DNA of 46,446 nt from a virus: positions 1 to 46,446 of the IMG/VR virus record IMGVR_UViG_3300034082_002353; one strand, 5' to 3'. Of the stretch, positions 25,398-34,347 are shown one piece after another. Under the pieces are notes generated by a model. The model made no database searches, was not told the origin of the DNA, and saw only the letters and a list, made by a program, of their open reading frames with translations. Numbering within the stretch: position 1 is the stretch's first letter; each line of letters opens with the position of its first letter. Made by a program: the position numbers and the translations under genes.

Positions 25398-27092
25398 ATG
25401 GCAGGTCTTACTAATCAAAATACAAACCTCAGGCTGTTCACCAGTCTTCGCATACGAGTTCGCGATATTCTTAGTGAGAGTATCCAGTTCTTACAAACTA
25501 CTTTTAAACAGAGTCGCTCAGTATTCACCGCGGCTTCTCCATTCGGTCAGTTATTGATCGTAGTTGAGAACTTGAGTCAACTTATCTTTTATTACATTGA
25601 AGATTCAATCACAGAGCTAAATATCAATGAGGCAAGTAGAGTTTCATCAATCTATTCACTAGCTACCCTAGCTGGACACAATCCAAGCAGAGCAGTCGGT
25701 GCAACTGGTCAAATTAGAGTAATCAGAAAAACTGGAATAAAGCCTACTGCCTCAAAGGTCGTAATCAATAATTTATTTAGAATCACCTGTGCAAATAACG
25801 GCTTAACTTACGCAATTGAGTTAACGCAAGAAGAGGTTAGACTTGCCTTGACTGGAACAGAAACTCCTGCTATTTTTAGTATTAGACAAGGTCAAATCGA
25901 ATCACAAACATTTACGGCAAAGGGAATTCCTTTTGAGAGTTATCAAATGGGAGCTCCTAACAATTTTTACCTAGATAATTTCATGGTAAACGTTTATATA
26001 AATGGTGAAAAATGGCAAAAATACGAGTCTCTTTTGGATATGCCAAGAGGCGGAAAATGCTTTCTTGCTAAAACCGGTATTACAAATGGATTAGACATCT
26101 ATTTTGGAAACGGCTCATTTGGAAAGATTCCTAATACTGGATCAACTATCGTCGTTGAATACTTAAATACGGACGGCGCTTTCGGAAACGTAAAAGTAGA
26201 CGACCCAAGACAAGTACAATTTACTTTTACTGATACTGGATTCTCTCCAATTGGGGAAGAAATCTTAATGAATGACTATTTTTCAATCGTAACAGTAAGT
26301 CCTCCAAATTTTGGAGTTGACCCGGAGGATCCTAACTTAACTAGACTAATTGCGCCAAAAGCCTCAAAGAATTTTGCCCTAGTAAATATTGATAACTATG
26401 AAGTTCTTTTGCAGAAGATGCAAATGTTCTCAACCATAAAAGTATTCCTTGATCAGGACGCAAACGGTAATATTCTAGATTCCAGAATGATTAACTTATT
26501 CCTAGTGCCAGACGTATCTCAAATGTTTAATAATGGAACTGACTACTTTAACTTACCGTTAAGTAACTTTAAGTTAACAACATTCCAGAAAAATGAGTTA
26601 ATGAAGTACATTGAAAAATCAGGTACAAAAATGATTTCGTCTGATCTAAAAATACTTGATCCTAAGATAAGTAGGTACGCACTAAACGTAAGTATCATTA
26701 TGTTTGACGATGTTTCTACTGACATTGTTAAGTCTGATATAGCGGACGCCATCGGTAACTACTTTATTAAATTAAAAAGACATGACCGTGTACCAAAGAG
26801 TGATCTTATTTCAGTAATTGAAGCAATTAATGGAGTTGACTCAGTTAACGTTAATGTCGTAAGTGAACTTAACGAGCTTGATAAAATAACCAACCCGTCT
26901 TCTACTTCGATTATTGGACTTGACGACTTTAACGATATTGTTATTGGGCTAGACGAATTCCCAGTATTACGAGGAGGTTGGAAAGACAGCCAAGGAAACT
27001 CATACGCTGAAGGCCTTTCCGATACTGGATTAGGTGCATTAAATATTCAAATTAAAGCACAAGTAGTTCGTAAAAATACTGGCATACTATGA
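25398..27092 (+). CDS. Baseplate wedge protein, gp6-like (baseplate J family)
   Basis: 564 residues, somewhat shorter than T4 gp6. The N-terminal half has FGQLLIVVENLSQLIFYYIEDSITELN followed by HNPSRAVGATGQIRV, the pattern seen in gp6/gpJ-type proteins at the start of the wedge. The middle contains DIYFGNGSFGKIPNTGS and IVVEYLNTDGAFGN, the classic J-domain signature. The C-terminal part (YALNVSIIMFDD, IKLKRHDRVPKSDLISVIEAINGVDSVNV) is the repeated alpha/beta unit of these proteins. gp6 forms the ring joining baseplate wedges in contractile tails. It opens an operon with the terminase genes, and its stop overlaps the next start (ATGA). Confidence 0.88.
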   Translation: MAGLTNQNTNLRLFTSLRIRVRDILSESIQFLQTTFKQSRSVFTAASPFGQLLIVVENLSQLIFYYIEDSITELNINEASRVSSIYSLATLAGHNPSRAVGATGQIRVIRKTGIKPTASKVVINNLFRITCANNGLTYAIELTQEEVRLALTGTETPAIFSIRQGQIESQTFTAKGIPFESYQMGAPNNFYLDNFMVNVYINGEKWQKYESLLDMPRGGKCFLAKTGITNGLDIYFGNGSFGKIPNTGSTIVVEYLNTDGAFGNVKVDDPRQVQFTFTDTGFSPIGEEILMNDYFSIVTVSPPNFGVDPEDPNLTRLIAPKASKNFALVNIDNYEVLLQKMQMFSTIKVFLDQDANGNILDSRMINLFLVPDVSQMFNNGTDYFNLPLSNFKLTTFQKNELMKYIEKSGTKMISSDLKILDPKISRYALNVSIIMFDDVSTDIVKSDIADAIGNYFIKLKRHDRVPKSDLISVIEAINGVDSVNVNVVSELNELDKITNPSSTSIIGLDDFNDIVIGLDEFPVLRGGWKDSQGNSYAEGLSDTGLGALNIQIKAQVVRKNTGIL

Positions 27093-27334
27093 TAAGAAAC
27101 TCTCTATACCAAACAGTGTATAATAGAAAAGACCAACGTCTTCATCTAGGTTACAAATACAAAGATGCCCTAATGAAGCGAGTCCTTTCGAATCAAATGT
27201 TTGGAGCAAATCCAGTCTTAGATGAGTTCATTGCCTATTTAGAAGCTTATATGTATGAGCATATTGAGGCAGTTAAGCAAATCAAGATCTTCGCTAATCC
27301 AGCGCTAGATAAGAATGAAAATCGACTAAACTAA
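27089..27334 (+). CDS. Small helical protein of unknown function
   Basis: 81 residues, not recognised. Basic N-terminal third, then FIAYLEAYMYEHIEAVKQIKIF, predicted helical. It begins in an ATGA overlap with the gp6-like gene and ends three bases before the small terminase, so it is translationally linked to both. By position it could be a small baseplate or packaging accessory protein. There are no cysteine, membrane or signal features. Confidence 0.72.
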   Translation: MIRNSLYQTVYNRKDQRLHLGYKYKDALMKRVLSNQMFGANPVLDEFIAYLEAYMYEHIEAVKQIKIFANPALDKNENRLN

Positions 27335-27337
27335 TGT

Positions 27338-28081
27338 ATGGCTGGACCAGTATTCTCCAAAGAAAAGAAGGCTCAAATCAAGGGAGAGCTTGAGTCTCTA
27401 TTGAGCACCTATTCAGGTGGACCAAATCACGATGAAGATAATATAGACGATCAGCTTGCGGAAATCGCAGCAGCTCCTCCATTAGACTTTATTGAAATGA
27501 ATTCTGAATTTGAAAAGCAGGCAAAGAATATCACAAATTCAATGCTTAAGTTCTACGTCGATCTTGGCGTACTTGAGAAACATGAATACGTAAAGCAGAA
27601 ACAGATCCTAGACAATTCAAGTATTCAAAATATCTTCTTTCAGTTAAAAACTATCAGAATGGCAATTGAAAAAATTGCTGAAGAAATTAATCAAGGAAAC
27701 ACTCACCCTAGACTGTTTGAGGTGTTTGGGCAATTACAGGACAAGTTAACCTCAGTTGTAAAAACTCAAGCAAATTACATGCTATTCCTAGAGGATACGT
27801 ATAAGAAAGTAAATCAAGATGTTGAACAGAGAGAATCCGGCGGTGGAACTACCAGTCGAGCCCTTCCTACCAGCACATCTGACTATTACATAACCGCAGG
27901 TACAAAAAATTTAATTAAAGAAATTGACGCAATTGAGATAGAAGATGACGATTCAGATTCTCGACACCTAACTCATCCATCGAAAAAAACAGAAGTCATG
28001 CTGGAAAGAGGATTATCTAACGTAATCATCGAGGAAGAAGATGGTGAAGACTTTTCTGGAGACGTCAATTCGTTAATATGA
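27338..28081 (+). CDS. Small terminase subunit (gp16-like)
   Basis: 247 residues. The central helical region with KNITNSMLKFYVDLG, then THPRLFEVFGQLQDKLTSVVKTQANYMLFLEDTYKKV (about 126-163), carries the HPRxxEV...L pattern typical of T4-type small terminases, which oligomerise through these helices and stimulate the large subunit during headful packaging. The C-terminal third is acidic and probably disordered. It immediately precedes the large terminase with an ATGA overlap, the usual gene order. It is longer than T4 gp16 (164 residues). Confidence 0.82.
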   Translation: MAGPVFSKEKKAQIKGELESLLSTYSGGPNHDEDNIDDQLAEIAAAPPLDFIEMNSEFEKQAKNITNSMLKFYVDLGVLEKHEYVKQKQILDNSSIQNIFFQLKTIRMAIEKIAEEINQGNTHPRLFEVFGQLQDKLTSVVKTQANYMLFLEDTYKKVNQDVEQRESGGGTTSRALPTSTSDYYITAGTKNLIKEIDAIEIEDDDSDSRHLTHPSKKTEVMLERGLSNVIIEEEDGEDFSGDVNSLI

Positions 28082-30036
28082 AAGATTTTATAGCAAACAG
28101 CGGCGGTAGAACCCAAATGAAATTGTCCAATCTCGATCAAGAGAATAGCGCAATTTGGACAACCGTTAAGATACAACAATTACTCGATGATTTTGAAAAT
28201 GGGGTAATTGATATTAAGACAATCCGAAACTCTCCTTTTAAGGACAATGATCCAGTTTGGAAAAAAGCTAATATTGTTTTTGAATACACACCCGAAGAGC
28301 TTGAGGAATTAAAGAAGTGTAAAGCTGATCCAGTTTATTTCGCTTCCAAATACGCCCAAGTAATGACGGAAGACGGAATTCAACAAATTACACTAAGGGA
28401 TTATCAGGAAGAGATTATTAAATCATTTAAGAATAATCGCTTTAACTGCCTAATGGCAAGTCGCCAGATCGGTAAGACTGTAATGTCGGGTGTATTTATT
28501 GCATGGTACCTAATTTTTCATACTGATAAAAACGTATTAGCTGTAGCGAATATTGCATCAACTACTAAAGAGGTATTAGATAAAATTAAATCGGTACTTG
28601 AAAACTTACCGTTCTTTCTAAAACCTGGATGTATTTCAAATAACGTAATGTCACTTAAGTTCGACAACGGCTGTCGTTTGATCGGTAGAACAACTACGAA
28701 AAATACAGGTATTGGTTTTACAATTCACGTACTGTACATTGATGAGTTCGCCCATATTAATCCATCTTACTTGGACTTCTTCTATCGAGCAATCTATCCG
28801 ACGATCTCAGCCTCCTCAAATTCCAAGATTATTATAACATCCACTCCGAATGGAATGAACCGTTTCTACGAAATCTACATGGATGCACTGAATGGGGATA
28901 ATACTTACGTTCCGCTACGAGTTGACTGGTGGCAAGTTCCAGGCAGAGACGACGCATGGAAGCAGATGACTATTGCCAACCTAGGATCAGAAGAAGATTT
29001 TAATCAGGAATACGGGCTGCAATTCTTCTCTTCGGATAAACTATTACTGCCTTCCAAGGATCTTAGAAAGATATTTACGTTCAGGACGACATACGTCACC
29101 CCAGAATGGGCGCAAGCTCCAGACAATATGAATCTATTAGATGGCTTCTCAGTTCATCCTAACTTTAGCAAGTTAACCCCTGATGATATCCGCAATGACG
29201 GTAATATGTACATATTCTCAGTCGATACCGCGTCTGGCGTAGGTCGTGATTACTCAGTTATTAATATTTTTAAATTGACTGCTCTACCGTATCGAATGCT
29301 TGACCAAGTTAAGGACTTTATTAAAAATGAAGGCGACTTTTTTGGACTGGTTCAAGTAGCCTCGTTCAGATCAAATAAAAAGGATATTAATGAATTCACT
29401 AATGTTCTGGAATACTTAACGTACTCCTTGTTTAATCCTGAAAAAGTCAGACTCTTAATTGAGTTAGACCATAAAGGGGATTATGTAATGGACAAAATAC
29501 AGCAGAACGAACTTTTTTGGCCCGGCCAATTAATACATTCAAAACATACAATCTCTTCAACTAACTGGAAACCCGGTTTAAAGATGACTGAGACGAATAA
29601 ATCAAAATATTGCGAACGTTTCAAGTACCTAGCCGCAGTTAATAAAATTCTTCCTAACGAATTTAAAACAGTTCATGAACTTGGTGCATTTGGAAAATCT
29701 TCAAATGGAACATATAGAAGCCAAAACGGCAATGACGACTTGGCAATGACATGCGTTTCAACTGCAGCATTCTTTGAATCTCCGAATTTCTGGGAACTCG
29801 TTAATGAAGAACTTGACAGATTACCTAAAGACTACTTGGAAAAAGTGTACGCCGATTTTCTTGGAGAAACCTATATTAGTTCCTCAAACGGATATGATTA
29901 TGGGGCTCTTAGAGAATTAAATGCAACTCCAGCAATAAAAAAACCTGGAGCAACTAAACGGTTTGATGAAAATACGGTTGACCAATACCGTAATTTACTC
30001 TCTCAGTTTTACGGAAATAACAATAATGGCGGATGA
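28078..30036 (+). CDS. Large terminase subunit, DNA packaging ATPase/nuclease (gp17-like)
   Basis: 652 residues. ATPase: Walker A SRQIGKT at about 128-134 (T4 has SRQLGKT), Walker B VLYIDEFAH at about 217-225, and a coupling motif IIITSTPNG near 260. RNase H-like nuclease: Asp383 in FSVDTASG, acidic residues in IELDHKGD (about 462-469) and in NGNDDLAMT near 553. These are the defining features of headful-packaging motors that translocate and cut concatemeric DNA at the portal. It starts in an ATGA overlap with the small subunit and ends in one with the next gene. Confidence 0.97.
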   Translation: MKDFIANSGGRTQMKLSNLDQENSAIWTTVKIQQLLDDFENGVIDIKTIRNSPFKDNDPVWKKANIVFEYTPEELEELKKCKADPVYFASKYAQVMTEDGIQQITLRDYQEEIIKSFKNNRFNCLMASRQIGKTVMSGVFIAWYLIFHTDKNVLAVANIASTTKEVLDKIKSVLENLPFFLKPGCISNNVMSLKFDNGCRLIGRTTTKNTGIGFTIHVLYIDEFAHINPSYLDFFYRAIYPTISASSNSKIIITSTPNGMNRFYEIYMDALNGDNTYVPLRVDWWQVPGRDDAWKQMTIANLGSEEDFNQEYGLQFFSSDKLLLPSKDLRKIFTFRTTYVTPEWAQAPDNMNLLDGFSVHPNFSKLTPDDIRNDGNMYIFSVDTASGVGRDYSVINIFKLTALPYRMLDQVKDFIKNEGDFFGLVQVASFRSNKKDINEFTNVLEYLTYSLFNPEKVRLLIELDHKGDYVMDKIQQNELFWPGQLIHSKHTISSTNWKPGLKMTETNKSKYCERFKYLAAVNKILPNEFKTVHELGAFGKSSNGTYRSQNGNDDLAMTCVSTAAFFESPNFWELVNEELDRLPKDYLEKVYADFLGETYISSSNGYDYGALRELNATPAIKKPGATKRFDENTVDQYRNLLSQFYGNNNNGG

Positions 30037-30344
30037 GATACGACATGCTAATCAACTTCGATTACGAAGGAAACAAGAAACAAATATTCGATATAGTAGT
30101 TTCTCATATTCAAGAAGCTCACGAAAGTAAACTACCTAAAATCTTTATTCGAGAGTTAACTATCATCGACGAAAAGGTCGATGTAATTGCCCAAGAAAAA
30201 GATTGGCCAGACTGCTTAACTAAAGCACTAAATTTTTACAAACAGATTGAAGACTACGAGTCTTGCTCAAAGTGTCAAACTCTATTGGCCAAGATTCAGT
30301 CTCCAAATAAAAAAACAAAATCAAATGGCAGAAAGACAAGTTAG
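30033..30344 (+). CDS. Small protein of unknown function
   Basis: 103 residues, not recognised. Mixed alpha/beta N-terminal part, then KALNFYKQIEDYESCSKCQTLLAKI with a single CxxC, and a Lys-rich tail. It begins in an ATGA overlap with gp17 and overlaps the start of phoH by 20 bases in another frame, so it is coupled to both. Met5 (30045) is an alternative start. One CxxC is too little to claim zinc binding. Confidence 0.72.
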   Translation: MRYDMLINFDYEGNKKQIFDIVVSHIQEAHESKLPKIFIRELTIIDEKVDVIAQEKDWPDCLTKALNFYKQIEDYESCSKCQTLLAKIQSPNKKTKSNGRKTS

Positions 30345-31038
30345 GAAAAAACCGCAAATAACAAAAATTGAGTTAAATGAAAAAGACTTACGTCAAATCA
30401 GTTTAAAAAATTCGCAAGGAGAGTATCTAGACAAGATTATTTCGAATGACATTACGTTTTGCTACGGCCCAGCTGGTACCAGTAAAACGTTTACTGCTTG
30501 CCTAGCCGCACTAAAGCTTTACATGGGCGGAAAAATTAAAAAGATTATTCTTTCAAAACCGATTCAAGAGTCCGGCGAGAAGCTTGGGTTTTTACCTGGC
30601 GAAATAAAGGATAAAATTGATCCATTTATGGAAAGTTATCGATCAAATTTGGTAAAATTACTAAATGATCCGAATAATGTGGGATGGCTTGAAGCCATGG
30701 GAGTTATTGAATTTAGACCTCTTGCCTATATGAGAGGAGCAACCTTCGATAATTGTTTAATGATATTGGATGAGGCACAAAATGCTGATTTCAAACAACT
30801 TATGCTTTTCATTACTCGAATGGGTAAAGATTCAAAAGTATTAATTTGTGGCGATGTTAGCCAATATGACATCGCAAAGAGTAAAGTAGCTTTACCGGAG
30901 TTTATTTCTCTATTAAATGGGATTAATGGATTGGCTATTCACCAATTTAGAGATGAGGATATTGTCCGAAATAAGATTTTAATACAGATCACGGATCGAT
31001 ACGAGAAATGGAAAGCAAATAATCCCAAACACTTTTAA
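30325..31038 (+). CDS. phoH: PhoH-like P-loop ATPase
   Basis: 237 residues from ATG 30325 (MAERQVRKKPQ), chosen over an upstream in-frame ATG at 30247 because the extra 26 residues lie inside the preceding gene and do not look like PhoH. Walker A GPAGTSKT is at about 49-56, followed by IILSKPIQESGEKLGFLPGEI. Walker B is MILDEAQNA and is followed by ICGDVSQYD, as in PhoH/RhlB-type ATPases. PhoH is very common in large phages. Proposed RNA-related or phosphate-stress roles remain unproven. Confidence 0.93.
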   Translation: MAERQVRKKPQITKIELNEKDLRQISLKNSQGEYLDKIISNDITFCYGPAGTSKTFTACLAALKLYMGGKIKKIILSKPIQESGEKLGFLPGEIKDKIDPFMESYRSNLVKLLNDPNNVGWLEAMGVIEFRPLAYMRGATFDNCLMILDEAQNADFKQLMLFITRMGKDSKVLICGDVSQYDIAKSKVALPEFISLLNGINGLAIHQFRDEDIVRNKILIQITDRYEKWKANNPKHF

Positions 31039-31050
31039 CTAAAATACTTG

Positions 31051-31677
31051 ATGAGCGCGTACGACTTAATTAACAAGCAGCTAAATGACGAAATGCAGAG
31101 CCTTGCGGAGCTTATTAAATCTGGCAAATACACGGAAAGAGACAGAAATCGACTAGCTTCAATAATGTATCCCAAACTAAAATACTTCATTTGGAAGTTT
31201 TTTAATGACCCAGATGAGACGGATGAGGTTTTACATAATACGCTATTTAAAATCTTTAAGGGACTTGCTTCATACAGCGATAGTTATAGGTTCACTACGT
31301 GGATCTATACTATCGCTAAAAACGAAGCCCTACTCCACCAACATAAGTTAAAAGTTCAATACGCAACCAGCATTGACAATTTAGCAAAACCTCTAAATTT
31401 ACCAGACGAGTCAGTAAGTACTTTCGAAAAAGAGATTTACATGGACTCTCTCTACACCATGACTACTTCTGAATTAAACGGGCTCCCTGACTGTATTGAA
31501 AAATTTATCCTAATTGACAAGGAATTACATCACATGCGAGGTAATGAAATTGCTGAGAAATATGCAATGAATCTAAATACAGTTAAAACCAAAATACGAA
31601 AAGCTCGTAAAATGTTAAAGGAAGCTGTTTTAACTAAAAATCCGGAAATGGTAGACCGATTAACTGAATACTTTTAA
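31051..31677 (+). CDS. ECF-type RNA polymerase sigma factor, candidate late sigma
   Basis: 208 residues from ATG 31051 (a TTG directly before it adds one residue). Region 2: DPDETDEVLHNTLFKIFKGL, then RFTTWIYTIAKNEALLH (about 53-96). Region 4: CIEKFILIDKELHHMRGNEIAEKYAMNLNTVKTKIRKARKML, a helix-turn-helix with the usual TVKTKI recognition-helix start (about 149-190). There is no region 3. T4 uses gp55 for late transcription. Here a two-domain sigma lies directly after the terminase/phoH genes, and an ATAAATAA box recurs before structural genes, so it is the natural candidate for reading that box. That link is inference. Confidence 0.87.
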   Translation: MSAYDLINKQLNDEMQSLAELIKSGKYTERDRNRLASIMYPKLKYFIWKFFNDPDETDEVLHNTLFKIFKGLASYSDSYRFTTWIYTIAKNEALLHQHKLKVQYATSIDNLAKPLNLPDESVSTFEKEIYMDSLYTMTTSELNGLPDCIEKFILIDKELHHMRGNEIAEKYAMNLNTVKTKIRKARKMLKEAVLTKNPEMVDRLTEYF

Positions 31678-31679
31678 CT

Positions 31680-32186
31680 ATGAAACTATTAAACTTTATA
31701 AATCCAGTCATTGCCTTTAATTCGGCTAAGGACATTATCAAGGACCTTAATAATTATGTCTTTTATAGAAAGCAGATAAAGAAGATGGAAACTCAAAACT
31801 TTTTTAAGGATTTGAATGCCAGAACTGACTTATTGAGACGTGTCTATTATGTTCTTAATCTTGAACCTGAAACTCTGTTAGCGACTGGTGATCTAGCTGA
31901 TCTTGAGAAAAGTCGAGTATTTGAGTCAGTTTCTAAAATACAGGGTCGATTCGCCGATCATAATTTAGTTGAAATAATTAATGTGTCCTCTACTCGAATT
32001 AAAACAGATGAGTATTACGCGTTCTTAATTCTAATTAAATACGATTCTAAATTCAAATTTTCAAATCTATTAAGAGTCCTAGGGTTTGCCCTAATCGCCT
32101 ATTTCGGAATAACTTACATTGGCTATTTAGTTAATAACATCAGCCAAATACAAGAGTCGGCTCTTCAAATTATTAACGGAAAGTAA
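31680..32186 (+). CDS. Membrane-anchored protein of unknown function
   Basis: 168 residues, two bases after the sigma gene. Mostly polar with amphipathic helices, then one transmembrane segment near the C-terminus (LLRVLGFALIAYFGITYIGYLV, about 132-153) and a short tail. Not recognised. A tail-anchored topology and the gene's place between sigma and other membrane proteins allow a role in envelope takeover or lysis, but there is no specific motif. Confidence 0.72.
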   Translation: MKLLNFINPVIAFNSAKDIIKDLNNYVFYRKQIKKMETQNFFKDLNARTDLLRRVYYVLNLEPETLLATGDLADLEKSRVFESVSKIQGRFADHNLVEIINVSSTRIKTDEYYAFLILIKYDSKFKFSNLLRVLGFALIAYFGITYIGYLVNNISQIQESALQIINGK

Positions 32187-32195
32187 ATAAATAAC
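32187..32195 (+). promoter_or_regulatory. Late-promoter-like ATAAATAAC box
   Basis: ATAAATAACTAAAAG follows the preceding stop codon directly and lies 17 bases before the ATG at 32213. It is almost identical to the boxes at 25367 and 36030 over the extended motif. Confidence 0.6.
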
Positions 32196-32212
32196 TAAAA
32201 GAAATAACTTTT

Positions 32213-32512
32213 ATGAAATTCATTAAATTACATTTTGAGAAAATTGTACTTGGATTACTGTTAATCCTAATGGTACAACAGTGCAATAATTCAAGTAAAA
32301 TTGCAAAAGTTGAAAAACAGGAAAAGCTAATGAATCAAAGAATTGATTCAGTGTATACCTCAGATCTTAAGAAAATGATTGAGGTTGAAGGTTTAAAAGC
32401 GTCCAAACGTACACTATACGACTGGAATTCAGTTATTAGAACAACGGTTAGACCTGATGATCGTATGAACCAATACGATTTAGAAATAGAAAAAATCAGA
32501 AATTCTAAGTAA
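32213..32512 (+). CDS. Small membrane or lipoprotein-like protein
   Basis: 99 residues. Basic N-terminus, a hydrophobic segment (IVLGLLLILMV, about 11-21), then QQCNNSS. The Cys just after the hydrophobic stretch recalls a lipoprotein, but the residue before it is Gln, so the lipobox is poor and a simple N-terminal anchor is as likely. The rest is charged and helical. It shares one base with the next gene (TAATG). A spanin-type lysis role is conceivable, given the similar small anchored protein at 37406, but is unproven. Confidence 0.68.
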   Translation: MKFIKLHFEKIVLGLLLILMVQQCNNSSKIAKVEKQEKLMNQRIDSVYTSDLKKMIEVEGLKASKRTLYDWNSVIRTTVRPDDRMNQYDLEIEKIRNSK

Positions 32513-33288
32513 TGTCAAGCAAAGCAACAAAAATCTTTATTATTGGGACGTTTGTTACTCTATACTTATTAGTATCAGTAATTTCAACAATCCACGTTAT
32601 TGATTTCTTTAGTATGTCTAACCCACCATGGTTAGCAATTAGCCTAGCAATCGCATTTGAGGTAGGAGCAGCAGCTTCTCTTGCATCAATTATCACATTA
32701 GATAAGATGAATAAGGGAATTGTTTGGGCTCTTTTTATTCTATTAACTGCAATGCAGGCAATGGGAAATACCTATTACACATACGTTCACCTTAAGGATT
32801 TTCAAGGATGGATTGAATTATTTGGCCTAGTTGAAGAAGAATTGATATACCAAAAACGAGTACTTTCAATTGTTAGTGGAGCAATTCTACCAATCGTTGC
32901 ATTAGGCTTCATTAAATCACTAGTTGACTACATTAAACCGGCTGATACCGTAAATGATACCGTAAATGATATAGTAGGTGATCCTGTAAATCCACAAATT
33001 ACTGACGCTGTTACTCAAGCAATTGAGATACCATCGGATGATCTGTTTGAGGATTTGGAAAAAATTGAGACTTTTCCTGCTAGCGAGCAAGAAGTATACG
33101 AAACCGAACCGGTTGTAATTGAAGAAGACGTGATCACGGATGAAGTAGAGATTTCTCCAAGTCAAATTGAAGAAATTCCAACTGAAACACAGGTAGATAA
33201 TAAAGATATACAAATGTCAATCGATGATAAAATAGCCAGAGGCCTTACTTCACACAAAAGTGGAATATTATTTAGCGACGTTATTTAA
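32512..33288 (+). CDS. Four-helix membrane protein with acidic cytoplasmic tail
   Basis: 258 residues. Hydrophobic segments at about 6-30 (FIIGTFVTLYLLVSVIST), 36-60 (WLAISLAIAFEVGAAASLAS), 68-88 (IVWALFILLTAMQAMG) and 113-135 (IVSGAILPIVALGFIK). The second half is soluble and strongly acidic (Asp/Glu-rich from about 140), including a short DTVNDTVNDIV repeat. Not recognised. The start overlaps the previous stop by one base. It could be an inner-membrane protein acting in host takeover or superinfection exclusion; no motif supports a specific call. Confidence 0.72.
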   Translation: MSSKATKIFIIGTFVTLYLLVSVISTIHVIDFFSMSNPPWLAISLAIAFEVGAAASLASIITLDKMNKGIVWALFILLTAMQAMGNTYYTYVHLKDFQGWIELFGLVEEELIYQKRVLSIVSGAILPIVALGFIKSLVDYIKPADTVNDTVNDIVGDPVNPQITDAVTQAIEIPSDDLFEDLEKIETFPASEQEVYETEPVVIEEDVITDEVEISPSQIEEIPTETQVDNKDIQMSIDDKIARGLTSHKSGILFSDVI

Positions 33289-33303
33289 AAAAGTCAACCA
33301 TGA

Positions 33304-34002
33304 ATGTCATACATTAAATTTCAAGACGATCCGATTGCCCAAAGATTTAACAATTCATTTGCTAATCTATGCGCGGGCGATCCTACTAAAAAGGTTTTAA
33401 AATTACTAGATCGTTGTTTTAAGATTTTTAACAATGGAAAATCTGAAGCAAGTTTTTGTGATTTAGAGAAATTTCTATATCCAGTAGACGGAAGTCAATC
33501 TATTGATTTTGAAGTATGTGGAGGAAACCCTGGCGAAACTTTAGTGATCTATGATAATTCACTAGATTCAATAATTCCAACTTACCAAGCAAACGTAACT
33601 ACTCCCACTAATTATCCAGCTGTATCAAATCCATTAGAATACTTTACAGCAATTCCAGCAGGAACTTCTTCAAGCCCAGCGTATTATCTACTACAGAATG
33701 ACAGAAATTACGCACGTGGCTGTATCTTGTACATCGACTATCCGAGTCTTGATAAAAACGGTGAGGCCATTGTGCCAGCCGCTCTATCTTGCGATATAAT
33801 TATTACGGACTACACAGGTTCGTCTATTTCATATCCAATTTCACAGTTCTTTTCACAGTTCAGTAATCCTGAGACTCTTAACGCAACTAAGCTGATAAAT
33901 AAGATAGAGATACATAATCCAAATCTAGACTTTAGTATTAAGGTTAAAGGCTTGGTAGTATATGTAAAAAGCAACACTGATCCAAACAATTGTGCTTGCT
34001 AA
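33304..34002 (+). CDS. Putative virion protein of unknown function
   Basis: 232 residues, not recognised. Short helical start (AQRFNNSFANLCAGDPTKKVLKLLDRCFKIF), then a beta-rich body with many Ser/Thr/Asn and a C-terminal KVKGLVVYVKSN strand, ending NNCAC. Seven cysteines are scattered without a zinc pattern. It is followed after 15 bases by a second small beta-rich gene. The beta-rich composition and position in the structural region favour a minor capsid or tail protein. Confidence 0.68.
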   Translation: MSYIKFQDDPIAQRFNNSFANLCAGDPTKKVLKLLDRCFKIFNNGKSEASFCDLEKFLYPVDGSQSIDFEVCGGNPGETLVIYDNSLDSIIPTYQANVTTPTNYPAVSNPLEYFTAIPAGTSSSPAYYLLQNDRNYARGCILYIDYPSLDKNGEAIVPAALSCDIIITDYTGSSISYPISQFFSQFSNPETLNATKLINKIEIHNPNLDFSIKVKGLVVYVKSNTDPNNCAC

Positions 34003-34017
34003 AAATACTAAAATGAA

Positions 34018-34347
34018 ATGAACAATATTGTTGCAAAACTTGTAAAAAAACACGGAACCGCTAATAACAGTACAAATTACACGCCGGTCTTTACTACTCA
34101 AAGTACTAGAGATACTGCGTCCGATGCAACTACTGGAGTAGGTTACTTTACTGATACATGGTTCGGAGTTCACAATCCTCAAACTACTGCACAAACTGTT
34201 ACGGTATGGACCGTTGACCAAGGAATTGGAGGATCTGGCGTAGACGTACGAATTCTCCCAGGAGAAACTTTCTATGCAACTCTTTCTAAATTAACAGTAT
34301 CTGCTGACATGGTTCTATTAGGTATACCAACAACATTTAGTAGATAA
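34018..34347 (+). CDS. Small beta-rich protein, possible virion decoration protein
   Basis: 109 residues, not recognised. After a short helical start (MNNIVAKLVKKHG) it is Thr-rich with alternating strands (TVTVWTVDQGIGGSGVDVRILPGETFYATLSKLTV). There is no cysteine or membrane segment. The size and strand pattern recall small decoration or stabilising proteins. A shorter reading from the ATG at 34013 stops after two codons, so 34018 is the start. The stop overlaps the next ATG by one base. Confidence 0.68.
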   Translation: MNNIVAKLVKKHGTANNSTNYTPVFTTQSTRDTASDATTGVGYFTDTWFGVHNPQTTAQTVTVWTVDQGIGGSGVDVRILPGETFYATLSKLTVSADMVLLGIPTTFSR

